A stretch of 64,000 nucleotides of DNA from an uncultured Chloroflexota bacterium (GCA_913045935.1 CAJWSY010000001.1:46397-110396), one strand, 5' to 3'; shown: positions 52,888 to 62,352, counted from the stretch's first letter. Notes: generated by a model not told the origin, from the letters alone. A program made the numbers and translations.

Positions 52888-54045
52888 TTACTCCTCACTA
52901 GATAATATTTGTGAAATTTGATCTAAATTTTCTGCAAAAGATATATTGTATTTTGTATTACTTAATATTCTTTTACCTTCTTCACTATTTGTACCCTGCA
53001 TTCTAATAATTAATTTTGGAGGAGTCCCATCCGAATCTTTAAGTGCTAAAATAAATCCACGGGCAGCCACATCGCATCTCAAAATCCCCCCAAACAGATT
53101 GACCAATACAATTTTTACATTACCATCTGACAAAACAGCGGACATAGCTTTTGAAACTTTATCTTCATCAGCTCCTCCTCCTATGTCTAAAAAGTTTGCA
53201 GGACTTAATCCTGCAGATTGTATGACATCCATAGTTGCCATTGCCAAACCAGCCCCATTTACAATGCATCCAACACTTCCTTTCAATTGCACATATTTTA
53301 TACCCAGTTCAGCTGTTTTGATTTCAACTTCATTTTCTTGACTTAAATCTCTTAATTCGGAAATATCTTTATTTCTAAATAAAGCATCCTCATCGAAAGT
53401 TATTTTTGCGTCTAAAGCAATTATTTCATTATTATCATTCAAAATTAACGGATTAATTTCAATTAGAGAACAATCTTTATCTATATACAGCTTATACAAT
53501 CCTCTTATAATTTTATTCAACTGAGAAAAAAGTGTTTTATCTAGATTAAGAAAGTCTAAAATTTCTCTAACGTGAAAATCGGTTGGACCTAAAATTGTGT
53601 TAACAGGTAGACTAAATATTTTTTCCGGATTTTTAGAAGCAACTTCCTCTATATCTGTTCCTCCTTCAGGGCTAGCAATGATATTTATAGATTGATTACT
53701 ACCATCCACTAGTAAAGCTAAATACATTTCTGAAACTATAATACTTGCTTCTTCCACAAGAATTTTATTTACAACAACAGATTCATCGCCAGTTTGAAAT
53801 GTTTGAAATAAATTACCAAAAAATTTATCTGCAAATTCAACCGCATCTTGTGAGTTATCTACTAATTTAACTCCTCCTGCTTTGCCTCTACCTCCAGCGT
53901 GTACCTGAACTTTTAAAACTGCTTTAGATTGAAAATCTCGAAAATTTTCCAATAAAGTCTCTTTATCTGTGGCAATCGTACTTTTTGGTACTGGTACACC
54001 AAATTCATTCAATAATTTTTTTGACTGATACTCATGTATTTTCAA
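52888..54045 (-). CDS. sucC: Succinate-CoA ligase beta subunit
   Basis: ATP-grasp subunit that binds nucleotide and completes succinyl-CoA synthetase. About 385 residues. N-terminal KIHEYQSKKLLNEFGVPVP; ATP-binding VQVHAGGRGKAGGVKL; metal site LIEINPLIL; C-terminal NLFGGILRCDVAARG. Two starts are possible: GTG at 54054 or TTG at 54045. I prefer the TTG: it gives the family N-terminus MKIHEYQ, and AGGTG sits 6 nt before it. The tRNA-Ser gene lies 16 nt upstream. Confidence 0.95.
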   Translation of the reverse strand: MKIHEYQSKKLLNEFGVPVPKSTIATDKETLLENFRDFQSKAVLKVQVHAGGRGKAGGVKLVDNSQDAVEFADKFFGNLFQTFQTGDESVVVNKILVEEASIIVSEMYLALLVDGSNQSINIIASPEGGTDIEEVASKNPEKIFSLPVNTILGPTDFHVREILDFLNLDKTLFSQLNKIIRGLYKLYIDKDCSLIEINPLILNDNNEIIALDAKITFDEDALFRNKDISELRDLSQENEVEIKTAELGIKYVQLKGSVGCIVNGAGLAMATMDVIQSAGLSPANFLDIGGGADEDKVSKAMSAVLSDGNVKIVLVNLFGGILRCDVAARGFILALKDSDGTPPKLIIRMQGTNSEEGKRILSNTKYNISFAENLDQISQILSSEE

Positions 54046-54061
54046 ATTACACACCTATAAT

Positions 54062-54148
54062 CGGAGAGAGTGGGATTCGAACCCACGATAATCGTAAAAT
54101 TATACTGGTTTTCAAGACCAGCGCCTTAAACCACTCGGCCATCTCTCC
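54062..54148 (-). tRNA. tRNA-Ser (anticodon UGA)
   Basis: An 87-nt class II tRNA on the minus strand. Acceptor GGAGAGA pairs with TCTCTCC; anticodon loop CTTGAAA gives TGA; long variable arm; T arm GTGGG-TTCGAAT-CCCAC. The discriminator is G, as usual for Ser. CCA is not encoded. It lies just upstream of sucC, probably in one transcript. Confidence 0.97.
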
Positions 54149-54297
54149 ATTATCAAATATTCATAATTTTATAAAAGGACATTATATCAATTGTTATCTT
54201 ATTTCCAAATTACAACTTAGATAAAAAGTAATCTTTATATTATTTATTACAACTATTTTGATAAAATTGAACTATTAATTATTCTAAATAATCAGTT

Positions 54298-57156
54298 GTG
54301 AATTCAAAAAACATAATAATTAGAGGTGCTAAAGAACATAACCTCAAAAATATAGATATTAATATCCCTCGTGAAAAATTTGTAGTTATCACCGGGTTGT
54401 CCGGATCAGGTAAGAGTTCTTTGGCTTTTGACACTATTTATGCAGAAGGAAGAAGACGATATGTTGAATCACTGTCTGCGTATGCTAGACAGTTTTTAGG
54501 TAATTTAGAAAAACCTAATGTAGATTATATCGAAGGATTATCTCCTGCGATATCAATTGATCAAAGAGGAATATCTAAAAACCCAAGATCTACCGTTGGG
54601 ACAACAACAGAAATTTATGACTATCTTAGAATATTGTTTGCTCGTATAGGGGTGCCTCACTGTATAAATTGTGGTAAAAAAATTATAAAGCAAACAATTC
54701 AACAAATAGTAGATTCAATATTGTCTATTCCAAAAGATAGTAAATTTATGATCCTTTCCCCAATCGTAAGGCATAAAAAAGGAGAACATAAAGAAATAAT
54801 TAACATGACAAAAAAATCAGGTTTTGTTAGAGCTAGAATTAATGGTGAAATAAAAGAACTTTCAAATGAAATAAATCTAGACAAAAACAAATGGCATACA
54901 ATTGATATTGTTATTGATAGATTAATAATGAACGAATCTATTGATAAAGATAGGCTAACGAATTCTGTTGAAACTTCTCTAAAACTATCAAATGGACTTA
55001 CTGTTATCGCAATTGATAGTAAAACAGAATTAAAGTTTTCTGAAAACTTTTCTTGCCCAGATTGCAATATAAGCCTTGAAGAAATTGAACCAAGAAATTT
55101 TAGTTTCAATAGCCCTAAAGGAGCATGTAAAGCTTGTTCTGGCATCGGTCATTCATTAAAAGCTGATCCTTCTTTGATCATCCCAAATCAAGAAATTAGT
55201 ATTAATGACGGAGCAATAGCTCCATGGTTCAGATCTGGAAGATATGCAAATATATATAAAGGCATATTAGAATCTTTATCTTATAATTACGGTTTTTCTT
55301 TAAGCACACCTATCAACAAATTAAACCCTATTCACTTAGATATTATTTTAAAAGGATCAAAACAAGATTCTCTAAATTTTAATTACACATCCAAAAGATT
55401 TGGAAGGCAAACATATCACAAACCATTTGAAGGTTTGTTAAATAATTTAAACAGAAGACATAGCCAAACAAATTCTGATTATGCAAGAGACGATATTGAA
55501 AAATATATGTCAAAAGAAATTTGTGCTAATTGTGATGGATTAAGACTGCAAAAAGAATCTTTAAGTATAAAAATTCTTGATAAAAATATTATTGACCTAA
55601 CACTTATGAATATCTCAGATTTACAAAATTGGATACAAAATATTTCAAATAATAAATCAAAAAACCGCCTATCAAATCGAGAAATATTAATTGGAGAAAG
55701 ATTAATAAATGAAATCAATTCGAGATTAGAATTTTTATTAGGAATAGGTTTAAAGTATTTATCTCTTTCAAGATCATCGGGTACACTAAGCGGAGGAGAA
55801 GCTCAAAGAATAAAATTAGCAACACAAATTGGATCCGGCCTTACTGGGGTTATATACGTTTGTGATGAACCGTCTATTGGATTACATGCAGCTGATGACG
55901 AAATGTTAATCAATACTTTAAAAAAATTACGTGATTTAGGTAATTCTATAATAGTAGTTGAACACGATGAATCCATTATCAGATCTGCAGATCATATAAT
56001 TGACATGGGCCCCGGGGCAGGCGAATTTGGTGGTGATATCATAATTCAAGGAAGTTTAAACCAAATCTTAAAATCAAAAAAATCGATAACCGGTGCTTAC
56101 TTATCAAATAAATTAATTATCGATAACCACAAAAACAGAAAACAAAATCGTTCTAAGTATATAAAAATTAATAATGCATCCGAAAACAATTTAAGAAATA
56201 TTACTCTTAAAATTCCAATCGGATTACTTGTTGTAGTATCAGGTGTATCAGGTTCTGGTAAGAGCACACTAGTTAACGAAATAATATATAAAGCACTTGC
56301 ACAAAAAATTAATAGATCAAAACATAAACCAGGTCAATTTAAATCAATCGAGGGATCAGAAAATATAGATAAAATAATAAATATTGACCAATCACCTATT
56401 GGTAGAACTCCTAGAAGCAATCCTGCAACCTATACTGGGACATTCACATTTATAAGAGAACTTTTTTCAAATCTACCAGAATCAAAATCGAGAGGATACA
56501 AACCAGGAAGATTTTCTTTTAATGTAAAAGGCGGTCGATGTGAAAATTGCTCTGGAGATGGATCAATAAATATAGAAATGCAATTTTTACCAGACATATC
56601 GATAACCTGTGATGTATGTAAAGGGCAAAGATATAATCGAGAAGCTTTAGAAATAAAAATCAGAGGTAAAAATATATTTGATGTACTATCAATGAGTGTT
56701 GATGAAGCATTAATATTTTTTGAAAACATTCCTTCAATAAACAGAAAACTCAAAACTTTACAAAATGTAGGGCTTGGTTATATCAAACTAGGACAACCCG
56801 CAACACAATTAAGCGGAGGAGAAGCTCAAAGAATAAAATTATCCTCTGAGTTATCTAAAAGATCGACAGGAAAAACTATGTATATTCTAGATGAACCAAC
56901 AACAGGATTGTCATTCCAAGATTGCAATATGCTCATAGAAGTTTTACAACAATTAGTAGATTCTGGAAATACAGTTTTAATCATTGAGCATCATTTAGAT
57001 ATAATAAAATCAGCAGACTGGATAATTGATTTGGGGCCTGGCGCCGGAGACGAAGGTGGTGACATAATTTATGAAGGAAATATCCAAAATTTATTAAAAG
57101 AAAAACGATCTTTGACTAGTAAATTTTTAAAAAAACATATCAGTATGAAAAAATGA
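54298..57156 (+). CDS. uvrA: Excinuclease ABC subunit A
   Basis: Damage-sensing ATPase of nucleotide excision repair. 952 residues, full length. First Walker A TGLSGSGKSSLAFD near residue 35, second SGVSGSGKSTLVNE. The ABC signatures are LSGGEAQRIKLA and LSGGEAQRIKLS. Zinc modules are CINC ... (first), CPDC/CKAC, and CENCSGDG ... CDVCKGQR. The start is a GTG at 54298 (NSKNIIIRGAKEHNLKNI), the only in-frame option fitting the family; no Shine-Dalgarno is clear. Single gene, with its own intergenic region of about 150 nt upstream. Confidence 0.98.
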   Translation: MNSKNIIIRGAKEHNLKNIDINIPREKFVVITGLSGSGKSSLAFDTIYAEGRRRYVESLSAYARQFLGNLEKPNVDYIEGLSPAISIDQRGISKNPRSTVGTTTEIYDYLRILFARIGVPHCINCGKKIIKQTIQQIVDSILSIPKDSKFMILSPIVRHKKGEHKEIINMTKKSGFVRARINGEIKELSNEINLDKNKWHTIDIVIDRLIMNESIDKDRLTNSVETSLKLSNGLTVIAIDSKTELKFSENFSCPDCNISLEEIEPRNFSFNSPKGACKACSGIGHSLKADPSLIIPNQEISINDGAIAPWFRSGRYANIYKGILESLSYNYGFSLSTPINKLNPIHLDIILKGSKQDSLNFNYTSKRFGRQTYHKPFEGLLNNLNRRHSQTNSDYARDDIEKYMSKEICANCDGLRLQKESLSIKILDKNIIDLTLMNISDLQNWIQNISNNKSKNRLSNREILIGERLINEINSRLEFLLGIGLKYLSLSRSSGTLSGGEAQRIKLATQIGSGLTGVIYVCDEPSIGLHAADDEMLINTLKKLRDLGNSIIVVEHDESIIRSADHIIDMGPGAGEFGGDIIIQGSLNQILKSKKSITGAYLSNKLIIDNHKNRKQNRSKYIKINNASENNLRNITLKIPIGLLVVVSGVSGSGKSTLVNEIIYKALAQKINRSKHKPGQFKSIEGSENIDKIINIDQSPIGRTPRSNPATYTGTFTFIRELFSNLPESKSRGYKPGRFSFNVKGGRCENCSGDGSINIEMQFLPDISITCDVCKGQRYNREALEIKIRGKNIFDVLSMSVDEALIFFENIPSINRKLKTLQNVGLGYIKLGQPATQLSGGEAQRIKLSSELSKRSTGKTMYILDEPTTGLSFQDCNMLIEVLQQLVDSGNTVLIIEHHLDIIKSADWIIDLGPGAGDEGGDIIYEGNIQNLLKEKRSLTSKFLKKHISMKK

Positions 57157-57197
57157 TATAATAACTATGTATTATTTAATTAATTTTAGGAATTAAT

Positions 57198-57908
57198 ATG
57201 CCAGTAATTGCACTGGGTGGGCTTACAGCAGGCGGAGGCCGAATAATAGGACCCAAGGTAGCAAAAAAGCTTAATATTGATTACGTGGACAAAGACATCG
57301 TCAAGCAAGCTGCTTTGCAAAGCGGAATGGACATAGAATTGTTTACAAAAAAGGAAGAAAAACCTTCTTCTTTTACTGAATCTATATTACAAAAAGTATC
57401 TAATATATTAGAGAAATCTGCATTTTCCGGAGCTGTTGGCGACCCTCATTTCGGTCCTGGAGCTGCTGCATTTCTAACTCATGAATTTGAAGATTTGAAT
57501 TCAGAAGAAAATACTGATAAATATCATTTGAATGATGTAGATTATTCAAAAGGAGTCCAACAAACAGTCTTACAGTTAGCAGAATTAGGAAGTATTGTAA
57601 TAGTCGGTAGGGGTGCTAATATAATTCTTAAAAACCATCCAAAAGTTTTAAGAGTTGGATTGATAGCTGAACAAGAAGACAGAATATCAAGGATTGCTTC
57701 TTTTGAAAATGTAGATCATGAAAAAGCTAAAGAATTAATGGAGAACAGAGATAAAGCTAGAGTTCAATACTTTAAAAAGTTCTTTAACATAGATGATCCT
57801 GATAGCAGATTTAATTACCACGCTGTACTTAATACTAGCGAAATGAATTTTGATACTGCTACAGACGTAATTGTAGACTTGGCAAAAGATTTACATTTAG
57901 ATAATTAA
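57198..57908 (+). CDS. Cytidylate kinase-like family protein
   Basis: A 236-residue P-loop-like protein. The N-terminus VIALGGLTAGGGRIIGPKVAKKLNIDYVDKDIV resembles the cytidylate-kinase-like family; later come GSIVIVGRGANIIL and LRVGLIAEQEDRISRIA, typical of this group. The loop GLTAGGGRI lacks the classical GK[ST]. Its length is close to CMP kinase (about 225), but such proteins are mostly uncharacterised and should not be called Cmk. AGGA lies 6 nt before the ATG. It is convergent with the YtcJ-like gene (4-nt overlap). Confidence 0.8.
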   Translation: MPVIALGGLTAGGGRIIGPKVAKKLNIDYVDKDIVKQAALQSGMDIELFTKKEEKPSSFTESILQKVSNILEKSAFSGAVGDPHFGPGAAAFLTHEFEDLNSEENTDKYHLNDVDYSKGVQQTVLQLAELGSIVIVGRGANIILKNHPKVLRVGLIAEQEDRISRIASFENVDHEKAKELMENRDKARVQYFKKFFNIDDPDSRFNYHAVLNTSEMNFDTATDVIVDLAKDLHLDN

Positions 57909-59467
57909 AAATTTTTATACATCAAATCACCTTTTACTACTGTACCTAAAATTTTAGTGTTCAAAATTTCAGTTGAATCAATTTCAAATATATTTTGATC
58001 CAGAAGTGTAAAATCTGCAACAAACCCTTTTTTGATTTCCCCCTTCATATTTTCTTTAAATGAACCGTACGCAGCATCTTTAGTAAACATATCTACTGCT
58101 TCTTTTATATTAATTTTCTCTTTTGGTTGCCATCCATTAGTAGGTAAAAAATTTAATTTTTGCCTATTAACGGCAGCATGAATACCAATTATAGGAGAGC
58201 AATCTTCTACAGGGAAATCTGATCCTCCCATTAATTTAATTTTATTTTCTATCAAGGATCTCCATAAATACGAATCATTAACCCTTGAACCTAATCTTAA
58301 CTCTGCCATATACATATCTGATATACAATGAACAGGCTGTATACTTGCAATCACTTTATTGTTAAAAAATTTTTTAATATCATCTTTTTTTATTATTTGT
58401 GCATGCTCAATTCTAGTTCTATGATCATCTGGAATGACATCTATAACTTCTTTTGTTTCAATAGCTTCAAAAACTTCTTTATTTGCTTTATCTCCTATTG
58501 CATGAATGCAAACCTGAAAATCTTCATTAAAAGCTTTAACAAATAATTTTTTCAATTTGTTTTTATCTAAAATCAGAATCCCCTTAGTATCATAATCACT
58601 ATATTTTTCAATTAGCGCAGCACCTCTTGAACCGAGAGCGCCATCAGAAACCAATTTAATGCTTCTTAGTTCAAAAAGATCGTTTTGTTGTTTACTTATC
58701 CCTTTTTCAAACAATTCTTGATTTGCCATCGCATATATTCTCATCTTTAACTTATTTTCTTTTAACAAAGACAAATAAGCGTTATATTGAATTAAACTTA
58801 TGCCAGCATCGTGAACCTCTGTGATACCATTAGACAAACAAATATCTTGGGCTTTTAATATCCATTTTTTAACATCGTCTAATGTTTCTGAAGGAATTAT
58901 TTTATTTACTAATCTTTGTGCTTTATCAACTAAAATACCTGTTAATTTACCATCTTCAATTAAAATATCTCCTCCATCAGGACTAGGAGTATTGGGATTA
59001 ATACCTGCTTGTTCAAGTGTTTTTTTATTAACCCATAAAGCGTGTGCGTCAACTCTAGCCATAATCACAGGGATATTTGGAAATTTCAAACTTAATTTTT
59101 CATTATTCGGTAAGGTTTTTATATCCCATTCTTCTTGGTTCCAACCACTACCAAATATTATTTTTAAAGATTTGTTTCGCTCATAAAATTCATATATTTT
59201 TTGTATTGCATCTTCTTCTGAATTACATTCAGACAAATCTACTTCAAATTGATTCTTCCCCATGTGTGCCACATGGCCATGACCGTCAACAAAACCAGGT
59301 ATTAAAAATGAATTATTACAATCAATTACATATTTATCGTTAAGTAAAAATTCATCTGTTATTTTTGATATTAATCCATCTTCAACATAAATAGTTTTTT
59401 TTAACGGGAGGTTTGTATGATGATCAATAATCCTTAAGTTAGAATATATTTTGATATTTGAGCTCAT
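57905..59467 (-). CDS. YtcJ-like amidohydrolase
   Basis: A 520-residue amidohydrolase of the YtcJ/N-substituted formamide deformylase group. First metal motif LIPGFVDGHGHVAHMG; GSGWNQEEWDIKTLP and ARVDAHALWVNKKTLE are hallmark segments. Catalytic Lys/His follow in KLVSDGALGSRGAAL, CIHAIGDKAN, RIEHAQ, and the late Asp in LMGGSDFPVEDCSP. It is cytoplasmic with no signal. Substrate unknown; relatives cleave formamides and amides. ATG overlaps the stop of the FAD oxidase gene by 4 nt, so the two may act on one amine pathway. Confidence 0.88.
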   Translation of the reverse strand: MSSNIKIYSNLRIIDHHTNLPLKKTIYVEDGLISKITDEFLLNDKYVIDCNNSFLIPGFVDGHGHVAHMGKNQFEVDLSECNSEEDAIQKIYEFYERNKSLKIIFGSGWNQEEWDIKTLPNNEKLSLKFPNIPVIMARVDAHALWVNKKTLEQAGINPNTPSPDGGDILIEDGKLTGILVDKAQRLVNKIIPSETLDDVKKWILKAQDICLSNGITEVHDAGISLIQYNAYLSLLKENKLKMRIYAMANQELFEKGISKQQNDLFELRSIKLVSDGALGSRGAALIEKYSDYDTKGILILDKNKLKKLFVKAFNEDFQVCIHAIGDKANKEVFEAIETKEVIDVIPDDHRTRIEHAQIIKKDDIKKFFNNKVIASIQPVHCISDMYMAELRLGSRVNDSYLWRSLIENKIKLMGGSDFPVEDCSPIIGIHAAVNRQKLNFLPTNGWQPKEKINIKEAVDMFTKDAAYGSFKENMKGEIKKGFVADFTLLDQNIFEIDSTEILNTKILGTVVKGDLMYKNF

Positions 59468-60609
59468 TCGTTCATACCATTAAACAAATCAAATAATTCT
59501 TGATCAAAATTTAACAAATAATTTTTAACAATTTCTGCGGTTCCTAATGACAACATCATTCCTTGAGTATAATGACCAGAAACTAAAAGTATATTATCGT
59601 TATCAAATATTTTTTTAATAATTGGGACACCAATTTTTGATTGTGGACGTATACCAGCTCCAGCAGAAATAAATTCCAGATTATTTATGTTGTTCAAGTA
59701 TTTTTTTGCAACTGCCAAACAAAATTCAATTCCATTAAGATCCAAATTCAAATCATTTTTATTAATATGCTTAGAAGCTCCTATGTATATGACTCCATTA
59801 TCCCTGGGTACCAAATATCCCTGAGTCTGCGGACCATTGTCAATCTGCCCATAAGTTCCATCTCCAATAGTGTATGGCAAATCAAAATCTTGTGTTCTAA
59901 CTAAAATATATTGCCCTCTTACCGGGGATATAATAAGATCGTTAGAAATATTGTATTTACTCAAAATATTTTCTGAACCTGTAGCAAAAATCAAAGTATT
60001 ACCGTGAAAAATGTTTTGTTTAGTTTTTATTTGTTTAATTTCATCATCTAGAATCTCAAAATCAACAAATTCTTCATTTTCAAATATATCTGAATTCATT
60101 TTCAAAATAGCTTTTCTAAACTTATTTACAAAATCTATACCGTCTACATATCCTTCGTCAGGAAAATACATTCCTCCAAGAATATCTGAATTTAAAAAGC
60201 CTAATTCATTTTTTTGTGATCTATCTGATATAAGCTCAGACTTTACACCCAAATTGGAAGTTTTACTCGCAAGATCGATCAACAATTTCAATTCAGATTG
60301 ATTAAAGGCTGTTCTAAATATTCCCGTTTTGTTAAACGGTGATTCTATTTCTAATTCTTCAAACTCATTGTCCAAATGCAAAAACATTTCATAACTTAAT
60401 TCTCTAATTTTTCTCATTGGAGAATTGCTTTTATCACTCCCGTAAAACAACGGGGATATAACACCGGCAGCTGCATTTGTTGCCCCACTGCCTAATTGAT
60501 TTTTCTCAATAATTGCACATTTAACGCCATTTTGAGATAACTTGTAAGCGATTGATACCCCTATTACACCACCTCCGATAATTATCACATCATATATCTG
60601 TTTATCCAT
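59464..60609 (-). CDS. Glycine oxidase/D-amino-acid oxidase-like FAD enzyme
   Basis: About 381 residues, DAO superfamily. FAD loop DVIIIGGGVIGVSIAYKLSQNG and AIIEKNQLGSGATNAAAGVISP near the N-terminus match ThiO/glycine oxidase. The C-terminus has FISAGAGIRPQSKIGVPIIK and LLVSGHYTQGMMLSLGTAEIV, also ThiO-like. I start it at 60609 (MDKQIYDVIIIGGG); a longer TTG start at 60657 adds sequence unlike the family. No other thi gene is here, so thiamine use cannot be claimed. Coupled to the YtcJ-like amidohydrolase. Confidence 0.86.
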   Translation of the reverse strand: MDKQIYDVIIIGGGVIGVSIAYKLSQNGVKCAIIEKNQLGSGATNAAAGVISPLFYGSDKSNSPMRKIRELSYEMFLHLDNEFEELEIESPFNKTGIFRTAFNQSELKLLIDLASKTSNLGVKSELISDRSQKNELGFLNSDILGGMYFPDEGYVDGIDFVNKFRKAILKMNSDIFENEEFVDFEILDDEIKQIKTKQNIFHGNTLIFATGSENILSKYNISNDLIISPVRGQYILVRTQDFDLPYTIGDGTYGQIDNGPQTQGYLVPRDNGVIYIGASKHINKNDLNLDLNGIEFCLAVAKKYLNNINNLEFISAGAGIRPQSKIGVPIIKKIFDNDNILLVSGHYTQGMMLSLGTAEIVKNYLLNFDQELFDLFNGMNE

Positions 60610-60945
60610 GCATATTTTATCCAACAAAATAAAAAATCTTTTTTCTATTTCTATCAAATTAATAACTAATTTAATTGTTAATTTTGGTTAAATTTGTTTT
60701 ATTAGGCTAAAATTTGTAAAAAAAAGACATCTAAACCTATTTTTTATAAGTGAGATTCTGTATATATTTCATTCAGTATAATAATTTTTGATATAGTCTT
60801 TATTGCCTAGTTATACAAATTTGTATAAACTTTTGGTAATAATAATTATTAAATTAGTTATTATTTATATAGGAAGAAGTATCTATTTATGATAAGATAC
60901 GTTTCTGAATTTGATTAAATATTTAAAAATCGAGGTGCGAAGATC
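60610..60945. other. Intergenic region upstream of the FAS1 gene
   Basis: A 336-bp AT-rich stretch between divergent genes, with no gene seen. It contains a TATAAT at 60777-60782 without a good -35, a promoter-like pair with an overlapping palindrome (60788-60828), a hairpin at 60879-60900 (6-bp stem GTATCT/AGATAC, 10-nt loop) in the likely leader and a strong ribosome site GAGGTG just before the FAS1 ATG. Confidence 0.7.
60788..60828 (+). promoter_or_regulatory. Candidate promoter with an 18-bp palindromic operator
   Basis: TTGATA (60788-60793), 18-nt spacer, and TATACA (60812-60817) form a possible promoter for the FAS1 gene. The -10 box is the left part of a perfect 18-bp palindrome, TTATACAAATTTGTATAA (60811-60828). 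Such placement would let a dimeric repressor block RNA polymerase. The palindrome is certain; its regulatory use is inferred. Confidence 0.5.
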
Positions 60946-62292
60946 ATGCCCAAAAGAAATATATTGAGATACACAGCTTTACTAATGGCAATAGCATTTG
61001 TTGCATTGCCAGCAAAACTAATTCATGCAGCAACAGTTTCAGGAAGTGGCTCTGCAATGATTTCAACAGGATCATCTGCAGGTAATACTTTAACTATAAG
61101 TATGACAGGAGTTACTCCGCCAACAGGTTCAATGAAATACAATGCGTACTTGCTTGATGATTCTATGAAGAAAACAAGTATAGGTGCAGTTTCTGTAGAC
61201 GAAGATGGTGCAGCAAAACTATCTTACAATTCAGATTCTGATATTTTGCTTAATTTTAGAAGATTAGAAGTTAGAGAAGAATCCGGAGCATCTTCTAGAA
61301 TTGTTTTTGCAAACACTATTCCAGGGCAAGATGTAAAAAACATACGAGCTCTTGTGAATAAAGATTCGGAAATCGCTGCTCTTCAGGGTTTGCTAGATAC
61401 AGCTATCACCCATGCGACTGCAGGAAAAAATGCAAAAACAACTGCAGATCTAGTTCTAAATGCAAAAAAAATGATGGACGTTATTAAAGGTAATGTTGGA
61501 AACGGAGTTACCGCACACATTGATCTATCTAAAGCAGCCATTACAAAAGCCATGGGTACTAATATTACAGGCTCATATGTTTACGATAATGGAGTAACAG
61601 CAGGTAATGCAATTGACATAATTCAAAGCAATGCTGATGCAGCAGTACTATCTGCTACACAAGCTCAGACTTTTACAAACTTTGAAACAGGTGCAATACT
61701 TATGAATGATGCTCTTAACTCTCTTATGAGAGCTAAAAATCAAGGTACAGTATTAGCAATGTCAGAAGCATATCAAATGGGATCGTTTAAATTAACAAAA
61801 CTAGAAGATATATATACAACAATTAAAAATGATACTAGACTAACTAAATTAGCTTCAGCGGTAAATACGGCTGGGATGTCTTCTGCTCTTTCTGCAACAG
61901 GTCCTATGACGCTATTAGCACCAACAGATACTGCCATTACTTCTTACGGAGATGACAAGTGGGATAAGCTATCATCTAATTCAGCTAATTTAAAAAGAGC
62001 TCTAGAAGTTCATGTCCTAGACAATCACATCTTGTCAGGTGACTCAAAAATAGATATTAGAGTTTTGGACAGTAACCAAGCTCAATACACTGCAACTGAT
62101 ATCGAAGCTAGTAATGGAATAATTCACCTAGTTGATACAGTTATCGCTAGAAGAGGTCCATTCCCTGGATTACCAAGTGTAGGATCTTACGATACAAATA
62201 TTCAAAATTTGGCATACATTGTACTTTCAATGGGTATTATGCTAATAACAATATCTGGATTTATAAGATTGAATTACAGAAAAAATAACTAG
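60946..62292 (+). CDS. Secreted FAS1-domain surface protein with sortase-type tail
   Basis: A 448-residue exported protein. A Sec signal ends near residue 29 (LIHA-ATV). Residues 30-130 look beta-rich; 135-280 are helical with many Ala; 284-402 form a fasciclin (FAS1) domain: FKLTKLEDIYTTI, MTLLAPTDTAI, LKRALEVHVLDNHILSG, and NGIIHLVDTVIA. The tail is LPSVG (409-413), a membrane span (422-440) and the basic end RLNYRKNN, the layout of a cell-wall sorting signal, though with Val where Thr is usual. It could equally be only a membrane anchor. GAGGTG lies about 8 nt before the ATG. GC seems somewhat higher than its neighbours, suggesting high expression. Confidence 0.85.
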   Translation: MPKRNILRYTALLMAIAFVALPAKLIHAATVSGSGSAMISTGSSAGNTLTISMTGVTPPTGSMKYNAYLLDDSMKKTSIGAVSVDEDGAAKLSYNSDSDILLNFRRLEVREESGASSRIVFANTIPGQDVKNIRALVNKDSEIAALQGLLDTAITHATAGKNAKTTADLVLNAKKMMDVIKGNVGNGVTAHIDLSKAAITKAMGTNITGSYVYDNGVTAGNAIDIIQSNADAAVLSATQAQTFTNFETGAILMNDALNSLMRAKNQGTVLAMSEAYQMGSFKLTKLEDIYTTIKNDTRLTKLASAVNTAGMSSALSATGPMTLLAPTDTAITSYGDDKWDKLSSNSANLKRALEVHVLDNHILSGDSKIDIRVLDSNQAQYTATDIEASNGIIHLVDTVIARRGPFPGLPSVGSYDTNIQNLAYIVLSMGIMLITISGFIRLNYRKNN

Positions 62293-62315
62293 ATTAAAAA
62301 AGTAAAAACAAATTA

Positions 62316-62352
62316 AAAAAAACCCGGTTTATTCTAAACCGGGTTTTTTTTT
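62316..62352. terminator. Bidirectional intrinsic terminator between the FAS1 gene and thyX
   Basis: ACCCGGTTT-ATTCT-AAACCGGGT forms a strong stem, extended by A:T pairs, followed by a run of nine T on the plus strand and preceded by A-runs that serve as U-run for the minus strand. It can end transcripts of both convergent genes, and its end overlaps the thyX stop codon. Confidence 0.92.

Noticed and set aside
54699-55145. 148-codon frame antisense to uvrA
   Set aside because: UvrA is conserved throughout this region; the antisense frame shows no domain or ribosome site.
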